37,259 nt of DNA from Candidatus Melainabacteria bacterium (GCA_003151275.1 PLXC01000187.1:1-37259); one strand, 5' to 3'; shown: positions 9,117-18,620, counted from the stretch's first letter. Translations and numbers: made by a program. The notes: generated by a model not told the origin, from the sequence alone.

Positions 9117-9524
9117 TCATGCTGCTCTCAGCAGTGAACGTCGAATGACGCGCTTGTCTGCGCGCTTTTCGAGGACTGCCAACAGCTCCAGAGCGAGGAT
9201 GTTCCAGCTCATGAACTGAGGAGCCCACAAGCACTTGCCGGTGTTGGCGTCGTAGTTCTCGTGCAGCATGCCGTTTTCCTGGATGTCCTTGAGCATGACC
9301 CGAACAACGCGACTGGCGATGTTTCGTGCCTCGCTTATCAGACCCAGTTCCATCAGCTTGCGAACGACGAAAACGTTAGGCAGTACCCAGACAGGTCCCT
9401 GCCAGTTGCAGACGATTGCTCGCCCGTACAGACCGCGCGCCGACTGGTTGGAGAGCAATTCGGAGTCAGCCATCGAAGCAATCCCGAACGGACGCAGGAA
9501 GTCCTCTGTGAACTGACAGCGCTT
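9117..9524 (-). pseudogene. 3' remnant of a glycoside hydrolase (GH63/MGH1-like) gene
   Basis: The readable frame of about 135 codons matches only the C-terminal end of (alpha/alpha)6-barrel glycoside hydrolases of the trehalase/GH63-like group: FLRPFGIAS, then CNWQGPVWVLPNVFVVR, then HENYDANTG and APQFMSWNILALELL. The frame meets an in-frame TAG at 9525-9527, and no matching N-terminal part is found in any frame up to the next gene at 9.7 kb. These enzymes normally have 400-800 residues, so most of the gene, including at least part of the catalytic barrel, is gone. An internal ATG at 9473 could give a 118-residue peptide, but activity is not expected. A good terminator is still present downstream. 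Confidence 0.75.
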
Positions 9525-9728
9525 CTACTGGCTCTATAGTCCACAGGTTTGCACTTAGCACAACCCACGCCACTGCATAAAAAGCTCCCTGAGCTTCCTT
9601 AATGACCAGAAGCCGTATGTGCCGTTCATGAATCTCATAGGATGTTACGATGTTCAGTTAGGCTCAACTGCGCATGGGAACATATAGGTCGGAACCGTGC
9701 ATTTCACCCAACCGCCGAGAAAGCATTA

Positions 9729-11354
9729 GTGGCAAACGAAGACAGCAACGACAAAACACCAATAACGAAGTTGCCTACCGTGGACGAAATTAACGCTGTC
9801 CTGTCGCAACCAATCAAAGATCCTCTGGTCGGCACCAAACTTGCCGGCGGTCGTTATGAGATTCTCGAAGTCTTAGGCGAGGGGGGCATGAGTGTCGTCT
9901 ACAAAGCTAAACAAGAGCTAGTCGATCGCATCGTCGCCATCAAGACACTGAAGCTACAACTTCTTACCGACCCAATGTTGATCAAGGGTTTTGATCGTGA
10001 AGTGAAAACGCTCAGTCGGCTCAACCATCCCAACATTGTCACAGTTTACGACTGCATAGTTAGTGAAACGGGGCAACCCTATTTCGTGATGGACTACCTG
10101 CAGGGTCATAGTTTGCAGGATTTGTTGTTGACTGAAGAGCGATTAAGTGCGCGTCGTGCACGGAACATTTTTGTCCAAGTTTGTAACGCAGTCGAGCATG
10201 CGCATCGAAACGGCATTGTCCATCGCGACTTAAAACCAGCAAACATCATGTTGACGGACATCAGCGGTCAAGAGTTTGTTAAGGTCGTCGATTTCGGTCT
10301 GGCAAAGATTGGCGAAGATGCGCAGAGACTTACGCAAACTGGCGAACTGTGGGGCAGTCCCCTCTACATGAGCCCAGAACAGTGCAGTGGCTATACTATG
10401 GACGCCAGATCGGACATCTATTCGCTTGGAGCGGTAATGTATGAGGCCCTGACTGGACATGTTCCTTTTCGAGGCACAAGCTTTCTAGATACAATTTCGA
10501 AACAGGTCGCCGGTGTGCCGCCAAAATTTTCAGAAGTAGCGCCGACATTGGGGATACCGGCTGAGATAGAGCGGATAGTCATGCGAGCTCTCGAGAAGAG
10601 TCCAGACAAGCGCTATCAATCCATGGCCGAGTTGAAAGATGTAATTGAGCGAGTTTTCCCGATCGACGATGGGTCGGATGGACCAATCCCTGCTGCAAGG
10701 TCGGTCGTGGACAAGGCTGCCGCTGTGCCGACACGAGAATTGAAGCGGGAGGTGGCATCCGAGGCGGCGACAATGCGGATGCGCCACCCTGAACCAGGGG
10801 AGCCGAAAACGAGCGAACCATCATCGAGCAGAGCGACACCAAGCAAGGCAATGTTGAATAGATCAGGGCTGGGAAATTCTGCAAAAAAGGCGGAATCGGC
10901 TAATTCCAACACCTTGTTTGCGGCGATAATAGGAGGGCTTATAGCTGCTGGTGCCGTTTTAGCCGTCAGCTTGATTAACAACCAGTCCAGTCCTCCCGCT
11001 CCACCAACGATAGCACCGGCGGTGGCACCTGTGCAGTCAACGGTCGCTCCTGTGAAGCCAACGGTCGCTCCTGTGAAGCCAACGGTTCAGCCTGTACAGG
11101 CAACAGGAGTAGTGCCGACGAAGCCTGCGGTTCAGCCTGTGCAAGCCATAGTCGCACCGACAAGTGCTCCGATTCAAAATGGGATTGGCACACCTCCCAG
11201 GTTAGGCGCTCCCAGGTTAGAAGCGCGAAAACCGCATAAGGCAGCACACGTGAAAGCTCATCAAGGTGCACCGCCAACTCCATACTCGAAAAGACCTCAA
11301 TCCTCGCGAGAACTCGATGATAAGGACGTCTGGCAGGGCATGCAAAAGTACTGA
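9729..11354 (+). CDS. PknB-like Ser/Thr protein kinase with membrane anchor
   Basis: Hanks-type kinase of 541 residues from a GTG start. Counted from there: Gly-loop GEGGMSVVYKA (residues 50-60), VAIK with Lys72, HRDLKPAN with catalytic Asp167, DFG at 188-190, and SPLYMSPEQ activation/P+1 block. After a hydrophilic linker a single membrane helix (about 396-416) leads to a proline/valine-rich outer tail built of VAPVKPT/VQPVQ repeats; no PASTA domain is present. It should phosphorylate cytoplasmic targets in response to an outside cue. The frame is open back to ATG 9642, but that stretch looks unlike kinase linkers, and GAGAAAG before GTG 9729 supports the later start. It ends 2 bp from the convergent folC stop. 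Confidence 0.93.
   Translation: MANEDSNDKTPITKLPTVDEINAVLSQPIKDPLVGTKLAGGRYEILEVLGEGGMSVVYKAKQELVDRIVAIKTLKLQLLTDPMLIKGFDREVKTLSRLNHPNIVTVYDCIVSETGQPYFVMDYLQGHSLQDLLLTEERLSARRARNIFVQVCNAVEHAHRNGIVHRDLKPANIMLTDISGQEFVKVVDFGLAKIGEDAQRLTQTGELWGSPLYMSPEQCSGYTMDARSDIYSLGAVMYEALTGHVPFRGTSFLDTISKQVAGVPPKFSEVAPTLGIPAEIERIVMRALEKSPDKRYQSMAELKDVIERVFPIDDGSDGPIPAARSVVDKAAAVPTRELKREVASEAATMRMRHPEPGEPKTSEPSSSRATPSKAMLNRSGLGNSAKKAESANSNTLFAAIIGGLIAAGAVLAVSLINNQSSPPAPPTIAPAVAPVQSTVAPVKPTVAPVKPTVQPVQATGVVPTKPAVQPVQAIVAPTSAPIQNGIGTPPRLGAPRLEARKPHKAAHVKAHQGAPPTPYSKRPQSSRELDDKDVWQGMQKY
11042..11100 (+). repeat. 21 bp tandem repeats in the kinase outer tail
   Basis: Two perfect copies of GGTCGCTCCTGTGAAGCCAAC in a row, followed by degenerate copies, encode the VAPVKPT repeats of the extracytoplasmic tail. 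Such in-frame repeats can change copy number without breaking the gene. Confidence 0.7.
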
Positions 11355-11356
11355 AG

Positions 11357-12724
11357 CTACGTTTTGTGTGTTTGTGAGAGAAGATAATCTCTTGCTTCTG
11401 CCACCACATACAGTGAGCCTGTAATGCAGACAATATCGTCTGCTTCGGCGGACTTGAAAGCCAGTTCAATCGCCTCTGGCACGGACTCGGTTGAAGCTGA
11501 GAGCGGAACCGATTGAAAACTTACTGCATCGGCAATGGCATTGGGATCCATGGCGCGCAAACTTTGCGATCGCGTTGAGATAACAGTTTTACTCATTGGG
11601 TGCAGTTCACGCCAAATCGCGTTGATATTTTTGTCGTTATTGACGCCAAGAACAAAGATACACTTGTTTGATTTGAACAAAGTCTTGAGCGTTGAAGCTA
11701 GCGCCGCAGCCGATTCATGGTTATGGGCGCCATCAAGAATGACTGTTGGAGAATTCGGTAAGCCGTTGCGGGTGGCCCCAGGAATGATTTCAAATCTGCC
11801 ATGGATGCGGGCGTTAGCTAGACCGTCTTTGATATTTTCATCGCTTATGTTGGCTCCCTTTTGAGCCAGCACTTTAGCGGCAATCGCTGCCGTAGCCGCG
11901 TTCGTTACTTGATGGGTACCGAGCAATGACACTTTCAACTCGAGATTCCCAAGCGGACTTTCCAGCGAGAATGACTGCCCTGACATTTCATGAGAAAGCA
12001 TTTTCAGCTTGAATGGACGGCTACCTACGTCCACAATGTCTGCCCCAACCATGTGACATTGCCGCCCGATCACACTGCGCACGGAGGCATCCTTCTGCGG
12101 CGCAAGAACAGCTGTGCAGCCTGGAGTGATGATCGCACCCTTGTTTGTGGCAATTTCTGTTTGACTGCTACCCAACACTTCAACATGCTCTAAGCTGATC
12201 GGCGTCACGACCACAAGATCTTTGGTTTCGAAGACATTGGTAGCGTCGTACCTTCCGCCCAGACCCACTTCAACGATTTGCCAATCAATTGCAGGTTGTG
12301 TGTTCTTGGTTATGTGAAAGAAAAGTGCGGTCAAAATTCCAAATGTCGAGAGCCAACCGCTGTTCGCTTGTACCTCCTCCTCAATCGCAGGTTTTATTTC
12401 TTGCAAGCCTCGCACAAAGTCGTCAGTCGAAATCGGTTCAAGGTCCATGGCGATGCGTTCGGTGTACGAGTGAAGATGTGGGCTGGTAAAAGTAGCCGTT
12501 CGTATGCCCGCTTCTTTCAAAATTGAGGCGAGCATTATGCATGTGCTGCCTTTTCCCTTGGAGCCTGTAACGTGGATGGTGTGGCGGCCAAGCTGGGGAT
12601 TTCCAAGACGTTTGAGCAAACCGCGCATTGTATCCAAACTCATGGTCAACCCGCGCGAGCCATGAGTATCCCTTTCCGAGTCAGGAAAGGACTGGATAAA
12701 TTCCACAGCTTCTGAGTAATTCAT
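11357..12724 (-). CDS. folC: Folylpolyglutamate synthase / dihydrofolate synthase
   Basis: Mur-ligase-type ATP-dependent enzyme that adds glutamate to dihydropteroate and/or tetrahydrofolate, retaining folates in the cell. The P loop TGSKGKGST is near residues 53-61, TSPHLHSYTERI follows about 25 residues later, and LDGAHNHESA marks the C-terminal glutamate-ligase domain. From ATG 12724 the protein has 455 residues, a normal size, and begins MNYSEAVEFI as family members do; an in-frame GTG at 12757 would add 11 residues. It is convergent with the kinase gene (2 bp between the stops) and divergent from the emfourin-like gene. No other folate gene is next to it. Confidence 0.95.
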   Translation of the reverse strand: MNYSEAVEFIQSFPDSERDTHGSRGLTMSLDTMRGLLKRLGNPQLGRHTIHVTGSKGKGSTCIMLASILKEAGIRTATFTSPHLHSYTERIAMDLEPISTDDFVRGLQEIKPAIEEEVQANSGWLSTFGILTALFFHITKNTQPAIDWQIVEVGLGGRYDATNVFETKDLVVVTPISLEHVEVLGSSQTEIATNKGAIITPGCTAVLAPQKDASVRSVIGRQCHMVGADIVDVGSRPFKLKMLSHEMSGQSFSLESPLGNLELKVSLLGTHQVTNAATAAIAAKVLAQKGANISDENIKDGLANARIHGRFEIIPGATRNGLPNSPTVILDGAHNHESAAALASTLKTLFKSNKCIFVLGVNNDKNINAIWRELHPMSKTVISTRSQSLRAMDPNAIADAVSFQSVPLSASTESVPEAIELAFKSAEADDIVCITGSLYVVAEARDYLLSQTHKT

Positions 12725-12918
12725 GCTAACGCCAGGCCCGAAAATGCGAGTTACCACGTCATTTATAACAGTAAGTGGGCTCAGAGCTGCACAGATTTTT
12801 CGGGAATGTGTTTATGATAACTGCCGCTCCGTTGCGCGATTTAATCCGCAACGCCCAGTGTTGCAGGATCTCGGCTTGCCAATAGTGGATACTGATTATT
12901 ATCAACTGGAGAAACGCT

Positions 12919-13404
12919 GTGAGAATCTTGGCTTCTGCTCTTGTCTTCCTGTCCTTCAGTTCAGTGTTGGCTTTGTCTGGTTTGATACTACAAACTGAAG
13001 CCTGTGCCAAAGACAAAACCGCCAAGCTTGAAAAAAAATCGGAGCCGAAACGACCAATGGACTCTAAACCAGACTCTAAACCAAGTGCCAATTCCAAGAC
13101 CTTCATTTTTACGCAAACAGGTGGGTTCATGGCCATTAACAAGAAGTATGAGAAGCAGCTCTCTAACCTGCATACCGACGAACGAAATGAACTTGAAAAG
13201 TTGATAGATCAAAGCGGTCTTGCCTCGGTCAAAGATGAAAAGCATCTGACCGCAGGCGCTGCGGACGTTTTCTATTACGATTTCTGGTTAAAAGAAGGCA
13301 AGATCGAGCATCACGCTATGTTCGATGACGTGTCATTGCCTGATTCTTATAGACCGCTCGTGAATTATCTAAAACCGAAAACGGAGAATCAAAAACGTCC
13401 CTAA
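12919..13404 (+). CDS. Exported emfourin-like protein (candidate M4-protease inhibitor)
   Basis: A 161-residue protein with a Sec signal peptide (charged start MRIL, hydrophobic core to about residue 27, likely cut after ACA). A Lys/Pro/Ser-rich spacer to about residue 58 leads to a 95-residue domain with FTQTGGFMAINKKY, a central ELEKLIDQSGL helix, and FYYDFWLKEGKIEHHAMFDD. This layout resembles emfourin (protealysin inhibitor) domains, small inhibitors of thermolysin-like peptidases; the call rests on pattern, not a search. GTG start with GGAG 7 bp upstream. Emfourins are usually encoded next to their M4 target; here the neighbours are folC and a reductase, and the only gluzincin-like candidate is 24 kb away. 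Its stop directly abuts the convergent reductase stop. Confidence 0.6.
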   Translation: MRILASALVFLSFSSVLALSGLILQTEACAKDKTAKLEKKSEPKRPMDSKPDSKPSANSKTFIFTQTGGFMAINKKYEKQLSNLHTDERNELEKLIDQSGLASVKDEKHLTAGAADVFYYDFWLKEGKIEHHAMFDDVSLPDSYRPLVNYLKPKTENQKRP

Positions 13405-14463
13405 CTAGGGGATGACCTTTTCGGCTCGAAGCTGAGCGAATAAATCTGAAAATGACGTCGTCGATTTCCTGTATTCAAGGAAGCCGAACTCTCTGCTTTT
13501 TGACATGTCGGTAAATGTCTCAAAGGGGCGACCAAGATCGGAATCAGTATGCCACCAGGGAGCAAGCTCGTGCACGTTGCGAGGCGGCAATCCATGCTTT
13601 GCCACAATTGAATCCCAAATGGGTGCGGCATCACGCATTTGTTCTTCTAGCGGTGTTGCGTGCCCTGAATAAAGTGCAACTTCAATCTCAAAAAAATTGG
13701 CGATTTGCTGCCACATCCAATTCCAGCGAAACACATCGCCATTATCGATATTGAAAGCTTGATTTCGCGCTCTAGGAGTGGTTACAGCCCAGAGTAATTG
13801 TTTGGCAAGCATGCGCGCGTCGGTTATGTCTGATACTCCATTGTGCTGACACGGAGACCCTGGAAAAACAAAAGGACGATTTGTTTCTTTGCAAATGGTC
13901 GCATACACGGCAAGCGTTACACCCATGTTCATCGCGTTACCCAGAGCGTAACCAATAATTGTTTGAGGGCGATGAACACTCCACTTGAAATTGTTTTTTG
14001 CGCGTTCAAAAAGAATGTCTTCTTGCACATAGTAGAAGTTCAAACCTGGCTTACGCGGCTGCTCTTCGCGATATGGGGAGATTACCTCATAGTTGCCCGA
14101 ATCTTCAAATGATCCAAAATAGTGCTTGCCGCCTGTGACGAGGCAAACATGTTCCAGTGGGGAATCTTCTAGAGCGTCGAGAAGATTGGTCAACATCCGC
14201 CCGTTTACTTCGCAGTTCTTCGCTTCGTTTTCTTGCCTAAGCCAGGTTGTATAAAACACGTGAGTGACGCCAAGATTTTTTATTGCGCTTTCCAATCCAG
14301 ATTTGTCGAGAAGATCCGCAGCGATCGAGTGAACGCCATCAAGTTCAACAGGTTTCCGCGCCAAACCGCAAACCGTCCAATCTCTTTGTTGCGCCAGGAG
14401 GTTGGCCACATTCAACCCCGAGATACCCGACGCACCTACAACCAGGCCAACTTTCTTTGTCAT
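13405..14463 (-). CDS. PRISE-family short-chain reductase (progesterone 5-beta-reductase/iridoid synthase-like)
   Basis: Extended SDR of 352 residues. GASGISGLNVA (residues 10-20) is the NAD(P)-binding glycine motif. VTGGKHYFGSFE and LNFYYVQEDILFE carry the Lys and Tyr that replace the usual YxxxK pair in the PRISE family, and HRPQTIIGYALGNAMN is the next conserved block. PRISE enzymes reduce C=C bonds of enones or related substrates with NADPH; the bacterial substrate is unknown. AAGGAA stands 7 bp before the ATG. The stop codon touches the stop of the convergent emfourin-like gene. It appears monocistronic. Confidence 0.85.
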   Translation of the reverse strand: MTKKVGLVVGASGISGLNVANLLAQQRDWTVCGLARKPVELDGVHSIAADLLDKSGLESAIKNLGVTHVFYTTWLRQENEAKNCEVNGRMLTNLLDALEDSPLEHVCLVTGGKHYFGSFEDSGNYEVISPYREEQPRKPGLNFYYVQEDILFERAKNNFKWSVHRPQTIIGYALGNAMNMGVTLAVYATICKETNRPFVFPGSPCQHNGVSDITDARMLAKQLLWAVTTPRARNQAFNIDNGDVFRWNWMWQQIANFFEIEVALYSGHATPLEEQMRDAAPIWDSIVAKHGLPPRNVHELAPWWHTDSDLGRPFETFTDMSKSREFGFLEYRKSTTSFSDLFAQLRAEKVIP

Positions 14464-15025
14464 AGTTGATTCCTTAACTGCAAAACTTCACTATATCCTA
14501 TCACTCTGAGCTGTTGATTCGGAGAGCAATCAAGCACTACAGGCGGTGCCAAAAGGTTTGAAGTTTCGTTCGACCGTCCAGCACCTTGCTCGGTGACTAT
14601 GTTCAGGCGGGTCAACTCTGGTTCGATTCTGTGCACTGTTTTGATGGGATGGGTCGTCGTTCTTTGCCGGTTCATTTACGCGGCCATGGCGGCATAGCGC
14701 AGCGTTCGCAGGCTAAATTAACGCCGTCTCATAGCTCCGCTAGTAGTAAGTATTGGCATAAAGGGGAGTTTCACCATGCTAATGAGCTCTGAAGATGCTG
14801 AACCCTCTTCTTAATCTGGGATCTGAATGGCTAGGGTGGAATTACATCTTCACTTCATCTCATAGAAAGCAAACAAACACAGACAAAGCTCCCTAACTAA
14901 CTACTCTCCAAGCTTCTTCTTCTGGATACCTATCCATTTGGAGAAGTATTTATTTGGAGAAATTGACGTCGTGCTTTCTTGGGTGGCTTGAAGGCGGTCG
15001 TTTTTACCGTCTTGAGGTTTTAGCC
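14464..15025. other. Intergenic region with G-poor leader
   Basis: Upstream of two divergent genes. A pyrimidine/adenine-rich, G-poor tract at 14862-14925 precedes the membrane-protein gene and ends in a small hairpin (GGAT-ACCT-ATCC). A 12-codon frame at 14776-14814 has a strong AAGGGGAG ahead of its ATG but no similarity; it could be a leader peptide or chance. No other gene is supported. Confidence 0.5.
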
Positions 15026-15289
15026 ATGCCCAATTTATTTCTGTTCTTCCTTCAGAACTTCGTTTCACCACTACTGCTAATCGGCTTCTTCATTGTCGTT
15101 TTGTTTGCAGTGGCGGGACTAGACGGAGTACCAATAGCGAAAGCTATTCTCGTGCTCATCATCAACACAATCGTCGGCATCGTTGCTTGGTTTTTCCGCA
15201 TCGTGCTGGCACTTCTTGCCGTGCTCTTTCCTGGTCTGCAATCGATTCTAAATCCCGGTTGTGGTAAGGCGAAAGGCAAAACCAAGTAA
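15026..15289 (+). CDS. Small two-helix membrane protein
   Basis: An 87-residue protein with two hydrophobic segments (about residues 12-32 and 38-70, the second long enough for one long or two short helices), then the basic tail GCGKAKGKTK. The ATG at 15026 has TTGAGG about 10 bp ahead; an earlier in-frame ATG at 14954 would add 24 residues that lack a ribosome site. It is followed by the RapZ-C-like gene 100 bp downstream and may share its transcript. No family recognised. Confidence 0.65.
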   Translation: MPNLFLFFLQNFVSPLLLIGFFIVVLFAVAGLDGVPIAKAILVLIINTIVGIVAWFFRIVLALLAVLFPGLQSILNPGCGKAKGKTK

Positions 15290-15388
15290 TCGCTGTGCGG
15301 CACTTCGGTGCACCACATGCGGTATCTCATTCATAGCAGAATAACCGGACGTCCGCGTCTGGCAAATCCGCGTGAGGAAGGAATTGTC

Positions 15389-15820
<432 letters not shown>

Positions 15821-15928
15821 TTGATTGCCAAGTCACCAAACGGCACTGCGCCTTTGTTCACCGGCTTGCTGGGCGCCTTGGCGACCAGTTAGCCATAAAA
15901 CGTCGCACAGCGACAGAAGGGGGAAAAC

Positions 15929-17008
15929 ATGAAAATCGCTATCGAAAAGAGTTGTTACATCGTCATCGACAGCGGCTTCTCCCTGGAGTCGCTGCGCGAT
16001 GCCAAAGTGCTTGCCGTGCGTGACCTGGCTCATGGTGTCACCATCCTTGGTGCTCCGTATGTCAGCATGGACGATTTGCAATCGTTCGCTCAAGACCCGC
16101 TTAATCACGGGTCTGTCGTTCTGGAAAAGCTCCGCAGTCTGGCACCGGAGATTCCTGTTATTCTCATCCGAGTCATCGGTGAGGACGGCAGAATCATCCG
16201 CACGCGTTGGTCAGAAGGCAAGCTTGTCTCGGGCGGGTGGACGGAGGCTTACATCTGGGCTGTCGAGCTGTGCAAGCAGCTGGGACTGGCTTCGGTCGCC
16301 ATCTGTTCGTTCGGAGGCATCATTCATGCTGCCGATGGGACTGGTTGGGAATCGCATCAGGTCGCTCAGGTGACCGGTGCCGGCAAGGCTGGTCATGTTC
16401 TGGTTGCTGCTTCGGGACCCGGCGACGGTCGCTCGGTGCATGCTTCTTGGATCACTCAGCCAGGCGCCACCAAGTGGGTCGAGGCCAAGCAATCGGAGTC
16501 GACGACGTATAACTTCTGGGCGGCCTCGCCGCACCAGGAGTGGTGGCTGACGGCTCGGCTGAATGGCGAAGTGGTTGGTCGCTTCGAAGGCTCCGGTCTA
16601 GACGGCAACATGTGGAATCAGCGTCAGCAGCTGACGTTTGATATCGAGGGCGACGGCGACGTTGCTTTCGAGTTCACTCTGTCAGCCAATGCTCAATCTG
16701 CGATTCGATGCGATTGCTGGGTGCGTGGCGAAAACTCGTCTCGTTTCCTCAATTACATCGACGCACGGTTGGTTGTTGAGCCGGCGGTGTTTCCGCAAGT
16801 GATTGCCGCTGGGCTTCGCAGTGGTAGCTACTCGCCTGACCAATACGAGCCGGACGCTAAGCCGGATGTGCTCGTAGATGGAGAGGGTCCGATTAGCTTC
16901 CGCACTCCGGAAGTAACCGCGGCCGTTGCGCGTCTTCTGTCTGCCGACCCCACCTTGGACGTGGTGCAAGTCAGGCAGTTGCTGCGCAAATCGCACCCCA
17001 AGCAATAA
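15929..17008 (+). CDS. Divergent intracellular subtilisin-like (S8) serine protease
   Basis: A 359-residue protein with the S8 triad in order: YIVIDSGFS (Asp14), PLNHGSVV (His60) and PISFRTPEV (Ser323) followed by the typical helix AAVARLLSADPTLDVVQVRQLL. AICSFGG (125-130) matches the substrate-binding SLG strand. The oxyanion-hole block reads AASGPGDG where AAGN is usual, so the stabilising Asn appears absent. About 100 residues (190-290), rich in beta-like and aromatic sequence, are inserted before the Ser motif. There is no signal peptide or propeptide, so action in the cytoplasm is expected. GGGGGA precedes the ATG by 6 bp. It probably follows the RapZ-C-like gene in an operon. It may be a peptide-processing protease or a catalytically weak relative. 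Confidence 0.75.
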   Translation: MKIAIEKSCYIVIDSGFSLESLRDAKVLAVRDLAHGVTILGAPYVSMDDLQSFAQDPLNHGSVVLEKLRSLAPEIPVILIRVIGEDGRIIRTRWSEGKLVSGGWTEAYIWAVELCKQLGLASVAICSFGGIIHAADGTGWESHQVAQVTGAGKAGHVLVAASGPGDGRSVHASWITQPGATKWVEAKQSESTTYNFWAASPHQEWWLTARLNGEVVGRFEGSGLDGNMWNQRQQLTFDIEGDGDVAFEFTLSANAQSAIRCDCWVRGENSSRFLNYIDARLVVEPAVFPQVIAAGLRSGSYSPDQYEPDAKPDVLVDGEGPISFRTPEVTAAVARLLSADPTLDVVQVRQLLRKSHPKQ

Positions 17009-17101
17009 CACAGCTGGCTGCGGATGGGATTGGCAAACGGGCAACCGTGCGCTTCTCTCGTCCGCAGCCCTGGTGTGGTTGTCGTTAAACCGAGGAGAAG
17101 C

Positions 17102-17134
17102 CGATGAACACTAGGTGTTCGCCGACTTTTCCTT
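17102..17134 (+). terminator. Terminator after the subtilase gene
   Basis: GAACAC-TAG-GTGTTC (17106-17120), extended outward by two more pairs, is followed by ACTTTTCCTTTT. A larger 9 bp inverted repeat GGCTGCGGA/TCCGCAGCC (17016-17024 and 17061-17069) lies between the stop and this hairpin. A 24-codon frame starting at 17104 with GAGGAG ahead overlaps it; the hairpin reading seems better. Confidence 0.5.
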
Positions 17135-17191
17135 TTCGACTGTTGTACTGTATGGTATCGTACCAAGGCAAGCCCTAACATGGATTCTTAG

Positions 17192-18109
17192 CTACTCAGC
17201 CATGCTACGTCGGAGCTCTTCTTGGAGAAGCAATAACTTCTCGCGCACTGCTTTCAGTTCAGCTCCGCGCTTCATACTTTTGCGTGTCGTGTCCATGTCA
17301 CTAGATTGCAATCCCTTTAGACCGATGGCACCAAGGCGATCCACTTCGTGGTCAATAGTGTTCATAAAGCCTTCAAAAGCCATGATCAAAGTGTGTTCGC
17401 TCTGCTGTAAACGCTCAGGTAAACCCGCCTTGTCTTGTTTAGTTTCATCTGGCAAAGTACTGAGAGAATCCAGGGAAAAATATTCCTTGCGAAGTTCAGC
17501 GCCGCTGGCAACGCGTACCAAACTGCCAAAAAGTTTTTTAGAGATATAAGAAATCATTGAATCGAGAACGAGCTGGCCATCTACGGTCCAAACTGTCTGA
17601 CCTTTGTCGGTGCCTGCATCCATTTCCATGAACGTGGTAAAGAACGCCTTGCGCCCTGGAAACGCGCTCAAATATTCGTATGGGACAAGGAAAGCGACAA
17701 TTTTAGTCACTTCCGCTTGCATGACCAGCGCCCATTGTCCAGTAGCTAGCGAGCCCTGGAAAATTACCAGAGAGTCGCTCAATTGCGGCTTTGTAGCTAA
17801 GGCTGGGGCGCTCGGACGATTGCATATCACCTTTAAGGGTTTGTCAGCGCCCTCCCTGTTGGCGAGTTCATAGTTGTATCTTTGAAAATCATCGAAGAAC
17901 TTATCGAGGCAGACGATGCTGCTGACGCGCAAAGGGTCGCCTTGCAACACTTTTTTGGTAGCTGGCGGTTCCGCTTTTACATCGGCGATCCAGCGGCCGG
18001 TCGCCTCACCGGTGTATTTTTTCTGCATCGAGCCGAGGATTTTCTTCGATAAATCGTCGGAGGATCCTTTGGATGCAGAATTTTGACCTGCTGAATCGTT
18101 GTTATCCAC
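17192..18109 (-). CDS. Hypothetical protein with C-terminal coiled coil
   Basis: A 305-residue soluble protein from a GTG start with GAGG 7 bp ahead. The N-terminal 25 residues are Ser/Asp-rich and disordered. The middle (residues 55-200) has mixed alpha/beta character with SLVIFQGSLATGQWALVMQAEVTKIVAFLVPYEYL-type strands, which recall a small sensor or ligand-binding fold without a clear match. The last 40 residues are Arg/Lys/Glu/Leu-rich and likely coiled coil. No signal peptide, membrane helix or catalytic motif is seen. It faces the subtilase gene convergently and is not in an operon. Function unknown. Confidence 0.75.
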   Translation of the reverse strand: MDNNDSAGQNSASKGSSDDLSKKILGSMQKKYTGEATGRWIADVKAEPPATKKVLQGDPLRVSSIVCLDKFFDDFQRYNYELANREGADKPLKVICNRPSAPALATKPQLSDSLVIFQGSLATGQWALVMQAEVTKIVAFLVPYEYLSAFPGRKAFFTTFMEMDAGTDKGQTVWTVDGQLVLDSMISYISKKLFGSLVRVASGAELRKEYFSLDSLSTLPDETKQDKAGLPERLQQSEHTLIMAFEGFMNTIDHEVDRLGAIGLKGLQSSDMDTTRKSMKRGAELKAVREKLLLLQEELRRSMAE

Positions 18110-18620
18110 GTTCTACCTCGATTTCTCGCACTTCTCTATGTATAACATCATCCACCTTGAAGCTCATTTTAAACAGCCGTAGCACTGGAGTGATCTAATA
18201 CCATCATAAGCGCAAAGTGTGGTGTTATATACGGTGCCAAGAAGTTTTAATTCTGGATCGAGATCCATGTTGAAAGTAATCCACGCGGCGCATCTTGCGA
18301 AGCCTTACCATGACCATCTCTTCGATGTTTAGTGTACTTTCTTGCGTGCATCTTGTTAGTTGGACAGGAACTTATTTAATACCGGCTCGGTTGCCAAGCG
18401 GTAATGGGTAGAAATCCATAATTGATAAAAACAGGCATTATATAATGTAAGTAGAAAAATGCCGCAAAAGACTATGTGTATTAGCTCTACAGGAATTTTT
18501 CAAAGTCCGAGCCTATATGTCATGTAGGGTTTTCCTGTATTTCATTTGTAGAATATTAGGAGCAAAATTTTTACGCTTGCCCTATCCAAGCGCTGTCAAA
18601 CCAACCAGTATCCTGCTGCA
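18110..18620. other. Divergent AT-rich intergenic region
   Basis: This 511 bp region separates two divergent genes. A perfect TATAAT at 18441-18446 has a TTGATA only 13 bp upstream, too close for a standard promoter. TACAGGAA (18488-18495) is the inverse of TTCCTGTA (18532-18539). TGGATC-GA-GATCCA forms a small palindrome near 18256. The word ACGGTGCC, seen in hairpins elsewhere in the window, occurs near 18230. No gene is supported. Confidence 0.45.

Noticed and set aside
14776..14814. 12-codon frame with AAGGGGAG ahead
   Set aside because: Too short to support; could be a leader peptide, but no attenuator structure tied to it is seen.
17104..17178. 24-codon frame with a strong GAGGAG ahead
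   Set aside because: It lies on a terminator-like hairpin with T tracts after the subtilase gene and has no recognisable sequence; kept only as a note.
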